Shown: positions 1 to 6,604, counted from the first letter of the stretch. The stretch: DNA of 6,908 nt from Clostridia bacterium (GCA_017519685.1 JAFWRV010000036.1:1-6908); one strand, 5' to 3'. Notes: generated by a model from the sequence alone, not told the origin. Program-made: numbers and translations.

Positions 1-4
1 AATG

Positions 5-982
5 TTAATTATTAAAGGATTCTTCCTCTATCGCGGGAGCGTTCTTTTTGACGAAGAAATCGGTGAAATTAAGTATCAGTAAAAGCACATAGGCAACAAC
101 CATCGGGATGTTTTCAATGATGGCGCTCTTGCCGACTGTAATGAGAAGAACGAGCATCACGATAAGCACACCGGCAAAAACAATGAGCGCTCCGAGAAAT
201 CTTCCCTTTTCTTTCTTCGCTTTACTGAACAGCATTATAATCAGCGGAGCCGCGCAGCACACGGCAAAGCCGAGAGCGCCGACCCAGTGAGCAAGACATC
301 TGGGGTCTGAAAAATCTTTCTGTTCTCCGACTGACGGGCAGTTAATGGTAATAAATATAGCCGCGCTGCCGATTGAACCCATTATAACACCTACGCGGCT
401 GTTGAAATCATATCTGCGGTAGGCATACATTGTATTCATGAAAATCGAAGCCGACGCGAGCACACCCCAGAGACGGAAACTCCAGGGATACTGAAGACCT
501 ATCATACTCGCCGTAATATATGAAACCTTATCCTTGAATTCCGCGTTTACTCCGCCCTTGAGCTCATAATCGAAAAATCCGTACCATAAAATGAAAGCGC
601 ATCCCGCGACCGCGGTAACGAAACAGATTATTTTAATCGGTTTTGTGAGCTTTTCGGCATAGAGTATTTTTGAAATATAGATAACGAAAAGCAGAAGCGC
701 CGCGCAGGAAACAATAACCCAGACAGGATAGAGCCAGTGCATGCCCTCCATACCCGTGATATTTTTTCTGACATAGCCGTCAACAAACTTTTCGGCGGTT
801 GTTTCATAATTCACGAGAATTATTCTTCTCATAATGAATATCATCCAGAAGGCATAGACAGCGGTAATCGCATACCACATATAGGCATAACCTTTTGGCA
901 TTTTATTCAGCTGAGCTGCGGGAGCGTTCGTCTGATTATTTTTCTTTCTTTTTTTTCCGTAATTCTTTTTACTTTTACTCAT
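5..982 (-). CDS. Uncharacterised 8-TM integral membrane protein
   Basis: I do not recognise this 325-residue protein. A very basic, lysine-rich N-terminus (residues 2-14) is followed by about eight hydrophobic segments, near residues 33-53, 85-106, 115-137, 170-188, 195-213, 229-252, 262-284 and 291-311. A polar, acidic tail ends it. The loop before and start of TM6 carry Cys215-Pro, Asp226-Pro-Arg and His232-Trp. This faintly recalls small multi-TM families such as DUF998 or Frag1/DRAM, but that is only a guess. The ATG is well supported: AAGGAG at 991-996 lies 8 bases upstream and overlaps the stop codon of the hydrolase gene. It is the last visible gene of the minus-strand array. Its TAA is at 5-7, so the protein is complete. 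Placement directly behind an exported hydrolase suggests a cell-envelope role, which is inference. No catalytic motif is visible. Confidence 0.85.
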   Translation of the reverse strand: MSKSKKNYGKKRKKNNQTNAPAAQLNKMPKGYAYMWYAITAVYAFWMIFIMRRIILVNYETTAEKFVDGYVRKNITGMEGMHWLYPVWVIVSCAALLLFVIYISKILYAEKLTKPIKIICFVTAVAGCAFILWYGFFDYELKGGVNAEFKDKVSYITASMIGLQYPWSFRLWGVLASASIFMNTMYAYRRYDFNSRVGVIMGSIGSAAIFITINCPSVGEQKDFSDPRCLAHWVGALGFAVCCAAPLIIMLFSKAKKEKGRFLGALIVFAGVLIVMLVLLITVGKSAIIENIPMVVAYVLLLILNFTDFFVKKNAPAIEEESFNN

Positions 983-990
983 ATTATCTG

Positions 991-996
991 CTCCTT
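991..996 (-). promoter_or_regulatory. Ribosome binding site fused to upstream stop codon
   Basis: On the minus strand the sequence reads TTTAAGGAG. The TAA stop of the hydrolase gene (995-997) shares bases with the AAGGAG Shine-Dalgarno of the 8-TM protein gene, whose ATG follows after 8 bases. The layout implies that ribosomes finishing the hydrolase can restart at once on the membrane protein. Confidence 0.8.
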
Positions 997-2917
997 AAAT
1001 AAGAGGAATGAAGAAAAGCCAGAAATCCCTGCCGCGGAATACTTTGCCGAAAAAGTCGCTTATCGCCTTGAAGAAAGCGGTAATTCCGGGAAGAACCTTA
1101 TATTTCACCACGGGAATATCGGAATCGCGTTCAAGCATTCCCGCTCGGAACATTGCCGTATAAAGCTCCTGCTCAACTTCCTGCGTTTCACTCTGCGACC
1201 AGACTTTGCCGGCGACAAGCTTTTCCGCCCGCTCATAAGCGGCGTCAACCTTGTCTTTCTTTCCGGCGAGCCCGTCCTCATTGTATTTTCTCATCAGTCT
1301 TTCTATCTGAGAAAGGTCGCGGTATTCGTTGAACTGGGGATATCCGCCGTTTTCACTGACAGCGTCTTTAATCGTTTTATCTGTAAGAACAGCCACGCAG
1401 AGTCCTATAACATCGTTGACGGAACTCTGAAGCTTGAGATGGCTCTGGTTTTTGACAAAAAACGTTTTGTCGGGAAGAGCGCAGGCGCCCGCGTCAACAA
1501 GTCTTTCGGGGCTTATATATTTCTCTGAGAGAACGGGTTTGTATGAATCGGGGAAACCCGCCTTGCTGTCTGAAAATACGGCGCCGATTGAGGTTGACGT
1601 CGCCTGAATTATCTGATCGGAGCTGAGACGGAAATGCTCAACCGCGGCAGGCAGTTCAAGATTGTATCCGGTTATGCAGAACATATCGAGCCCGGCTTTG
1701 TCAAGACGCTGAACGGTCTGCTTCGCGTTTTTCTGAATCTCATAATATCTGTCGGTCATCTCCTTGAGTTTTTCGTGCTCTTTATCGGAGATGTATTTTG
1801 CCGCCATCGCAGGATACTCGGCTGAAGGCACGAGCGCCCACATCGACTGACAGTTTCTCATCAGTTTCGCGAGAACCTCATTGATTGCCCTCTCAAGCGC
1901 TTCTTCAAGGAAATCGCTGAATACTTCCTGGGGAATACCTCTCGCGATAACATTTCCGAGATACGCGAGCGACATATATTCCTCCGCGGCAAGCTGAACA
2001 ATATTGGGAATAAGGTCATTATATATAACCTGACCGTCTTTGAGCGTTGAACGCGCGTCCATAAGATCGCTGAGAAGATATGAACCGTCGGTTGCCGCGG
2101 CGGCAAATATCACTCTGTCGATTTCCGACATATCGGCGTAATCCGCAAGGAAAACATTCGCGATTGTTCCTCCGAGGGAAATGAAAACAAGACTGACCTT
2201 GTCGTGACCTGTCTGATATTTTACCATATCAATATATTCGTTGAGCCCTTCGGCTGTTTCGAGGATATTGCCGAAAGAAGCGTAGGAATAGTAATAAGCG
2301 TGATCGTATCCGGCAAGATTGCAGTAAGCGGAAATATCGACCTGCCTTGAAATGAAATCATACTGCGTCTTGTATTTCTGAGTGGGCAGGGCGTTTCCGT
2401 CAGCATCCTTTGAATAGCCCTTTGCGTAATCATAGGACCTGTCGGGGACATTCATGCTTTCCTCAAGGGAATACCAGTATTCGTCAACGGCAACACCGTT
2501 TACGCGCGTTCCGTCGGGATTGAAATAATGAGCGGAAAAGCTTTCGTCAAAGATTCCGATAAGAATATCAAAAAGTCTGTCTCTGTCAGACCGAGCGACG
2601 GCTTTGAGCATATCAGGAACGGAGTCCTTGATTTCTTTTTCAAGCGCGACGGTATCGAACATAAAGCTCATATCCATTCCCTCAACTATCGGGAATCCGT
2701 CAGATGTCATAAGGTCATTGCCGTTTTTATCCTGCACATAAGTCTGCGACTGCATTATCCCGGGAACAACTATTACGGGCGAATAGCCGCATTTTCCGCC
2801 GCAATGCGTCTTTACCTCTCGGTCCCAAGAATGGGCCGCGCCGGCGAAAGCAGTGAGAGGAAGGCAGGCAAATACCATAACCGCGCTGAGTAAAAGACTT
2901 AATAACTTCTTTCTCAT
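995..2917 (-). CDS. Secreted alpha/beta-hydrolase, lipase/LCAT-like
   Basis: Probable exported esterase, lipase or acyltransferase; the substrate cannot be read from the sequence. From the chosen start the protein has 640 residues. Residues 1-25 form a signal peptide: basic MRKK, a hydrophobic core, and AFA before Gly26. Cys18 does not sit in a good lipobox, so signal peptidase I cleavage is favoured. The mature part opens with VIVVPGI (48-54), a beta-strand plus oxyanion-hole motif. The likely nucleophile is Ser247 in VFISLGG (244-250), where the usual Gly of GxSxG is Ile. A mostly helical 160-residue cap follows. Asp434 in SSDQII matches the place of GDGxV in LCAT-like enzymes, and His493 in NQSHL is the candidate base. 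Residues 600-640 are aromatic and hydrophobic, ending FWLFFIPLI. The start is set by AAGGAGA 9 bases upstream; an in-frame ATG 17 codons earlier (2966-2968) would lie inside the TRIC gene and spoil the signal peptide. The acid and base assignments are inference. Confidence 0.85.
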   Translation of the reverse strand: MRKKLLSLLLSAVMVFACLPLTAFAGAAHSWDREVKTHCGGKCGYSPVIVVPGIMQSQTYVQDKNGNDLMTSDGFPIVEGMDMSFMFDTVALEKEIKDSVPDMLKAVARSDRDRLFDILIGIFDESFSAHYFNPDGTRVNGVAVDEYWYSLEESMNVPDRSYDYAKGYSKDADGNALPTQKYKTQYDFISRQVDISAYCNLAGYDHAYYYSYASFGNILETAEGLNEYIDMVKYQTGHDKVSLVFISLGGTIANVFLADYADMSEIDRVIFAAAATDGSYLLSDLMDARSTLKDGQVIYNDLIPNIVQLAAEEYMSLAYLGNVIARGIPQEVFSDFLEEALERAINEVLAKLMRNCQSMWALVPSAEYPAMAAKYISDKEHEKLKEMTDRYYEIQKNAKQTVQRLDKAGLDMFCITGYNLELPAAVEHFRLSSDQIIQATSTSIGAVFSDSKAGFPDSYKPVLSEKYISPERLVDAGACALPDKTFFVKNQSHLKLQSSVNDVIGLCVAVLTDKTIKDAVSENGGYPQFNEYRDLSQIERLMRKYNEDGLAGKKDKVDAAYERAEKLVAGKVWSQSETQEVEQELYTAMFRAGMLERDSDIPVVKYKVLPGITAFFKAISDFFGKVFRGRDFWLFFIPLI

Positions 2918-2926
2918 AATCCGATT

Positions 2927-2933
2927 TCTCCTT
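2927..2933 (-). promoter_or_regulatory. Ribosome binding site that fixes the hydrolase start
   Basis: AAGGAGA on the minus strand lies 9 bases before the ATG at 2915-2917. Its first bases belong to the TAA stop (2932-2934) of the TRIC-family gene. It supports the start that begins a clean signal peptide over the longer reading from 2968. Confidence 0.85.
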
Positions 2934-3588
2934 AATCCTGAGTATTTTTTAACGAGGGAAGATTCCAATGAAATACGGTTGCCAGAAGCCGGATAAGTAA
3001 AATACTTGTAAGACTGATTATAATAATCACTGATTTTGACAGAGAAGTGAATTCATAAAGGCCCTGATAAATACACGCGCCCGCTATGGCCGCCAGCGCG
3101 TAAACTCTCTTTTTGAGGATGACAGGTACTCTTCCCGCCATAATATCTCTGAGGACTCCTCCGCCGACCGCCGTCAAAACTCCGACAAAAATGCACAGAT
3201 ATGAGTTTTCGGCAAATCCGACGGAATGAGCGGCATTGACTCCCCCGACGGTAAAAGCGGCAAGCCCGATGGAATCAAAAACATTGAGCACCTGAAACCA
3301 CTGCCTGTTATGCTCCATTATCCTCCTGCCCATAAAATAGGCAATTACAAAAGCGACAATTGAAGCGCAAAACGCTATCACCGAAAAGAGCGGCGCCCTG
3401 AAAACCGCGGGAGGAAGATATCCCAGAATGATATCTCTGAGTATTCCGCCGCCGACCGCCGTGACAAATCCGAGCACTATGGCTCCGAGTATGTCGAGCT
3501 TCTCATCAAATGCGACTATAACTCCCGCCACCGCAAAAGCGAGAGTGCCGATTATTTCAAGAATAAAATATACAGTATCAATATTCAT
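2932..3588 (-). CDS. TRIC / UPF0126 family membrane protein (cation channel-like)
   Basis: This 218-residue integral membrane protein belongs to the trimeric intracellular cation channel family (UPF0126, once annotated as a glycine-transporter domain; relatives include B. subtilis YvgT and E. coli YicG). Characterised prokaryotic members are potassium-permeable trimers with seven helices built from two three-helix repeats. Both repeats are plain here: GFVTAVGGGILRD at residues 40-52 and GVLTAVGGGVLRD at 136-148, exactly 96 residues apart, each preceded by an AFxVxGVxxA helix (17-26 and 111-120). The glycine triplets bend the pore helices in known structures. The start at ATG 3586-3588 gives a terminus matching the family; an in-frame start at 3648 would add 20 charged residues overlapping tadA. 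The start lies 5 bases after the tadA stop and lacks a well-placed Shine-Dalgarno (GAGGG is 19 bases away), so translational coupling is likely. Its role in this operon is unknown. Confidence 0.92.
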   Translation of the reverse strand: MNIDTVYFILEIIGTLAFAVAGVIVAFDEKLDILGAIVLGFVTAVGGGILRDIILGYLPPAVFRAPLFSVIAFCASIVAFVIAYFMGRRIMEHNRQWFQVLNVFDSIGLAAFTVGGVNAAHSVGFAENSYLCIFVGVLTAVGGGVLRDIMAGRVPVILKKRVYALAAIAGACIYQGLYEFTSLSKSVIIIISLTSILLIRLLATVFHWNLPSLKNTQD

Positions 3589-3593
3589 GATTA

Positions 3594-4049
3594 TCAGTTT
3601 TTTCTTTCCCTCAGAGCGGCGAAAAAGCCGCTCAGCAGGGCTGAACACTCTTCCTCCATAAATCCGGAAACAACCTCCGGTTTATGATTGTAAGGCAATT
3701 CAAAAAGGTTTATGACCGAGCCGCAGGAGCCGGCTTTTTTATCCCTCGCGCCGAACACAAGGCGTCTTATCCTTGAATTGATAATCGCCCCGGTACACAT
3801 CGGGCACGGCTCAAGAGTGACATACATTTCACACTCCCACAAACGCCAGCCGCCGAGCTTTTTGCAGGCAAGGTCTATCGCTTCCATTTCAGCGTGGGCA
3901 AGCGCGTTTTTATCCTTCTCGCGCCTGTTTCTGCCGACGGAAACGACTTCCCCGTTCCTGACAATTACGGCTCCTACCGGAACCTCAAGTTCATCCGCGG
4001 ATATTTTTGCCTGCTCAAGCGCAAGCAGCATAAAATCGCGGTCGTTCAT
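3594..4049 (-). CDS. tadA: tRNA-specific adenosine deaminase TadA
   Basis: TadA converts adenosine 34 to inosine in the anticodon of tRNA-Arg(ACG), letting one tRNA read CGU, CGC and CGA. The 151 residues are full length for the family. The zinc-deaminase signature is intact: His52-Ala-Glu54 (His binds zinc, Glu shuttles the proton) and Pro81-Cys82-Pro-Met-Cys85 (both Cys bind zinc). The segment GARDKKAGSCGS at 100-111 matches the conserved region that follows in TadA. The ATG overlaps the glgP stop codon by one base (TAATG), and only a weak GGGG precedes it, so translation is probably coupled to glgP. TadA is a cytoplasmic housekeeping enzyme and has no obvious link to glycogen; its position is likely a matter of shared transcription. 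Other cytidine/guanine deaminases share the fold, but the motif set and length favour TadA. Confidence 0.95.
   Translation of the reverse strand: MNDRDFMLLALEQAKISADELEVPVGAVIVRNGEVVSVGRNRREKDKNALAHAEMEAIDLACKKLGGWRLWECEMYVTLEPCPMCTGAIINSRIRRLVFGARDKKAGSCGSVINLFELPYNHKPEVVSGFMEEECSALLSGFFAALRERKN
3614..3633 (-). other. GC-rich hairpin at the tadA/TRIC junction
   Basis: GAGCGGC, a 6-base loop and GCCGCTC form a perfect 7-bp inverted repeat near the 3' end of tadA. In the minus-strand mRNA it ends 25 bases before the ATG of the TRIC gene and sits just upstream of a GAGGG stretch (3608-3612). No T-tract follows directly, so it is not a good terminator. It also encodes TadA residues around SGFFAAL, so it may be coincidental; a role in tuning initiation of the next gene is possible. 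Confidence 0.35.
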
Positions 4050-6445
4050 TATTTGATGCCCCAGATTTTACGTGCATATTCCCTTATTGAACGGTCGGCG
4101 CTGAATATACCCGCGCCGGAAACATTCATCAGGGACATCTTATTCCATTTATTCTTATCGAGCCACGCCTGCTCAATATCTCTCTGCACCTGTCTGTAAT
4201 CCGCGAAGTCGGCAAGGACCATATAGGGATCGTGGTGAATAATCGAGCCGCCTATCTCTCCGAAATGCTTACCGAGAATGCCTTTGTTGATATATTCAAT
4301 GATTTCGTGGATTTCGGCGCTGTTGTTATAATACTTTTCGGGATTGTAACCGTCTTTCTTGAGCTGATTGACTTCAGCCGTGCTCATACCGAAAATGAAA
4401 ATGTTGCTCTTTCCGACAGCGTCGTATATCTCAACATTCGCGCCGTCCATGGTTCCGAGTGTCACGGCGCCGTTTATCATCAGTTTCATATTGCCCGTGC
4501 CGCTGGCTTCGGTTCCTGCAAGGGAAATCTGCTCGCTGATTTCCGCGGCGGGCATAAGCGACTCCGCCTTGGTTACGCAATAGTTTTCAACAAACAACAC
4601 TCTGAGCTTGTCATTGACCTCGGGATCGTTGTTGATAAGCTTTCCGAGGTAGCAGATAAATTCGATTATCTTCTTCGCCATATAGTAGCCCGCTGCCGCT
4701 TTGGCTCCGAAAATATATGTATGGGGTATATAATTTCCGTTGGGATTGTTTTTGATTTCAAGATATTTTGCGAGGATATTCAAAGCGTTGAGCTCCTGAC
4801 GCTTATACTCGTGAAGCCTCTTGACCTGAACATCGAAAATCGAATCGGGGTCGATAAGCTCGCCTGTTGTTTTTCTGATAAGGTTCGCGAAATCCTCTTT
4901 ATTTGCTCTCTTGATTTCGCCGAACTTACTGAGAACCTCTTTATCGGACTTGAACTCGCGGAGCTTTTTAAGCTCGCCTGCGTCGTGGATATATTTATTT
5001 CCGATAAGCTCCTTGATATAAGCGGAAAGACGCGGATTCGCCTGGCAGAGCCATCTGCGGTAGGCAATACCGTTGGTGATATTCGTGAACTTTTCGGGCT
5101 CAAGTGTATAGTAATCGTTGAAAACGGTATCCTTGAGAATCTGACTGTGAAGAGCGGAAACACCGTTTACCTTGTGGCAGACCGCTACGCAAAGGTTTGC
5201 CATTCTGACTATTCCGCCGGAGATAACAGCCATTCTCTCCACTCTGGCGGCGTCGCCGGTAAGATCCCATATCTTCTTTCTGAAGCGGTTGTCTATCTCT
5301 TTTACAAGCTGATAAATTCTCGGAATAAGACGGCTGAAGAGTTCTTCGCTCCAGCATTCGAGCGCCTCAGCCATAACGGTGTGATTGGTGTACGCGCAAA
5401 CTTTTCTGACTACCTTGAACGCGTCATCCCAGCCGTAGCCGCACTCGTCAAGAAGTATTCTCATAAGCTCGGGAATTGCCATTGTGGGATGAGTATCGTT
5501 AATATGAATAGCGTTCTTTTCGGCAAAATTCTTAAGAGTGCCGTAAACACGCAGATGATGGGCGATAATATCCTGAACGGAAGCGGAAACGAGGAAGTAC
5601 TGCTGACGCAGACGAAGACTCTTTCCCTCGGGATGGTTATCAGCGGGATAAAGAACTTTTGAGATAACCTCCGCCATCGCCTTTTCTTCCATGGCGCGGA
5701 CATAGTTTCCCTCATTGAACGAGGTCATATCTATTTCATCGGCGCGCGCGCTCCAGAGGCGGAGAACGGCGACACCTTTTCCGTCCTTTGACGGAACCAT
5801 CATATCGTAAGGCACGGCTTTGACGGTCTTGCAGTTTTCAAGCGAGACATAGTGGAAACCGTCCTGCCAGCTTTCAACAACATTACCTTCAAATTTTACC
5901 TCAACTATTTTTTCCTCTCTGGGCACAAGCCAGACATCGCCTCCGGGGAGCCAGAAATCCGGCATCTCGGTCTGCCAGCCGTCAATGAGCTTCTGCTTGA
6001 ATATACCGTATTCATAAAGAATCGAGTAACCTACTCCGTGATATCCCTCGTTTGCGATAGCGTCGAGATAGCAGGCGGCAAGACGGCCGAGACCGCCGTT
6101 TCCGAGACCCGCGTCCGGCTCGAGCTCATAAAGCTTGTCAAGCGAAATATCAAATGATTTGAGCGCTTTTTTCGCTGTTTCGGTCAGACTGAGATTATAG
6201 AGAGTATTCTTGAGACTTCTGCCCATAAGAAACTCCATGCTCATATAATAAATCCGCTTTTCGCCCTTTGCGTTTCCGTCGGCGTCAAACTTACGACGGA
6301 TGTCACGGGCCAGTTCTCTCGCAATGACTGACAATACCTCATAGAACTGCTCATCATTCGCCTCTTTAGGAGTGATGCCGTAAAGATGCGACAAGCGGGT
6401 CACTATCATTTCCTCAAGTTCTTTGATTGTTATTTTCTTGTCCAT
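4049..6445 (-). CDS. glgP: Glycogen/maltodextrin phosphorylase
   Basis: This enzyme releases glucose-1-phosphate from the non-reducing ends of alpha-1,4-glucans using phosphate and pyridoxal phosphate (family GT35, cytoplasmic). The 798 residues match the normal bacterial length (about 800). Hallmarks in order: YYMSMEFLMGRSL (66-78), LGNGGLGRLAACYLDA (114-129), NDTHP (316-320), TNHTV with His355 equivalent to the substrate-contacting His of animal phosphorylases, VKRLHEYKRQ (541-550), and EASGTGNMK (646-654) whose Lys654 binds PLP. Two conserved spots differ from the textbook form: MAEALECW after TNHTV and TNGIAYRRW near 457. There is no animal-type phosphorylation extension. The start MDKK is fixed by AGGAG 6 bases upstream; longer in-frame readings begin inside the promoter. 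It is the first gene of the minus-strand array and has its own promoter at 6509-6537. No other glycogen genes are visible here. Glycogen versus maltodextrin preference cannot be told. Confidence 0.97.
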   Translation of the reverse strand: MDKKITIKELEEMIVTRLSHLYGITPKEANDEQFYEVLSVIARELARDIRRKFDADGNAKGEKRIYYMSMEFLMGRSLKNTLYNLSLTETAKKALKSFDISLDKLYELEPDAGLGNGGLGRLAACYLDAIANEGYHGVGYSILYEYGIFKQKLIDGWQTEMPDFWLPGGDVWLVPREEKIVEVKFEGNVVESWQDGFHYVSLENCKTVKAVPYDMMVPSKDGKGVAVLRLWSARADEIDMTSFNEGNYVRAMEEKAMAEVISKVLYPADNHPEGKSLRLRQQYFLVSASVQDIIAHHLRVYGTLKNFAEKNAIHINDTHPTMAIPELMRILLDECGYGWDDAFKVVRKVCAYTNHTVMAEALECWSEELFSRLIPRIYQLVKEIDNRFRKKIWDLTGDAARVERMAVISGGIVRMANLCVAVCHKVNGVSALHSQILKDTVFNDYYTLEPEKFTNITNGIAYRRWLCQANPRLSAYIKELIGNKYIHDAGELKKLREFKSDKEVLSKFGEIKRANKEDFANLIRKTTGELIDPDSIFDVQVKRLHEYKRQELNALNILAKYLEIKNNPNGNYIPHTYIFGAKAAAGYYMAKKIIEFICYLGKLINNDPEVNDKLRVLFVENYCVTKAESLMPAAEISEQISLAGTEASGTGNMKLMINGAVTLGTMDGANVEIYDAVGKSNIFIFGMSTAEVNQLKKDGYNPEKYYNNSAEIHEIIEYINKGILGKHFGEIGGSIIHHDPYMVLADFADYRQVQRDIEQAWLDKNKWNKMSLMNVSGAGIFSADRSIREYARKIWGIK

Positions 6446-6451
6446 TGAATT

Positions 6452-6456
6452 CTCCT
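6452..6456 (-). promoter_or_regulatory. Ribosome binding site of glgP
   Basis: AGGAG on the minus strand (within CAGGAGAA) lies 6 bases upstream of the ATG at 6443-6445. It decides between the MDKK start and longer in-frame readings such as the ATG at 6494-6496 or the TTG at 6518-6520, which have no such site. Confidence 0.85.
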
Positions 6457-6508
6457 GTAAACTGAATATTTGTATTATCCGAGCATAATACTGCATGATA
6501 ATATATGT

Positions 6509-6537
6509 ATTATATAGCAAATCCGCGCCATTTACAA
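6509..6537 (-). promoter_or_regulatory. Sigma-A-type promoter for glgP and the operon
   Basis: On the minus strand a -35 box TTGTAA (6532-6537, 4 of 6 consensus bases) and a perfect -10 box TATAAT (6509-6514) are separated by 17 bp. Transcription would begin near 6502, giving a leader of roughly 57 bases before glgP. This is the only clear promoter I see for the five minus-strand genes. Confidence 0.75.
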
Positions 6538-6568
6538 CCTAAAAATTTTATTTTGTAAAAAATAATAT

Positions 6569-6578
6569 CAAGTACTTG
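6569..6578. repeat. 10-bp palindrome, possible operator
   Basis: CAAGTACTTG is a perfect 10-bp palindrome whose last three bases are the TTG of the rightward -35 box. A dimeric repressor bound here would block that promoter. The palindrome does not extend further outward and no regulator gene is next to it, so the operator idea is inference. I cannot assign it to a known regulator. Confidence 0.35.
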
Positions 6579-6604
6579 TAACAGACTGAAATTTTTTATA
6601 TAAT
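6576..6604 (+). promoter_or_regulatory. Sigma-A-type promoter for the rightward gene
   Basis: The -35 box TTGTAA (6576-6581, 4 of 6 consensus) and perfect -10 box TATAAT (6599-6604) have a 17-bp spacer. Transcription would start near 6611. The in-frame ATG at 6603-6605 overlaps the -10 box and so cannot be in the message, which favours the later start at 6639. Confidence 0.75.

Noticed and set aside
1454..1471. Inverted repeat GACAAAA/TTTTGTC with a 4-base loop
   Set aside because: It is inside the hydrolase gene where it codes for the DKTFFVK segment before the candidate catalytic His. The stem is AT-rich with no nearby gene boundary, so chance is the simpler reading.
737..1528. A 263-codon open frame on the plus strand across the hydrolase/8-TM joint
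   Set aside because: It runs antisense to two supported genes with signal peptide, transmembrane segments and good ribosome binding sites, and shows no domain of its own.
2915..2968. Longer N-terminus for the hydrolase starting at 2968
   Set aside because: It would overlap the TRIC gene by 37 bases and put 17 polar residues before a clean signal peptide that has its own AAGGAGA site.
3719..3740. Terminator-like hairpin AGCCG/CGGCT followed by six T on the plus strand
   Set aside because: It lies inside tadA, encodes the conserved KKAGSCGS segment, and no plus-strand gene precedes it. The stem is only 5 bp.
4232..5662. A 476-codon open frame on the plus strand opposite glgP
   Set aside because: It lies wholly within the strongly conserved glycogen phosphorylase gene, has no ribosome binding site or promoter that I can see, and its product resembles nothing. 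Long antisense frames are common opposite well-biased genes.
6443..6520. Longer N-terminus for glgP starting at the TTG (6518-6520) or ATG (6494-6496)
   Set aside because: The TTG overlaps the spacer next to the -10 box, the ATG lacks a ribosome binding site, and the family alignment and AGGAG point to the ATG at 6443-6445.
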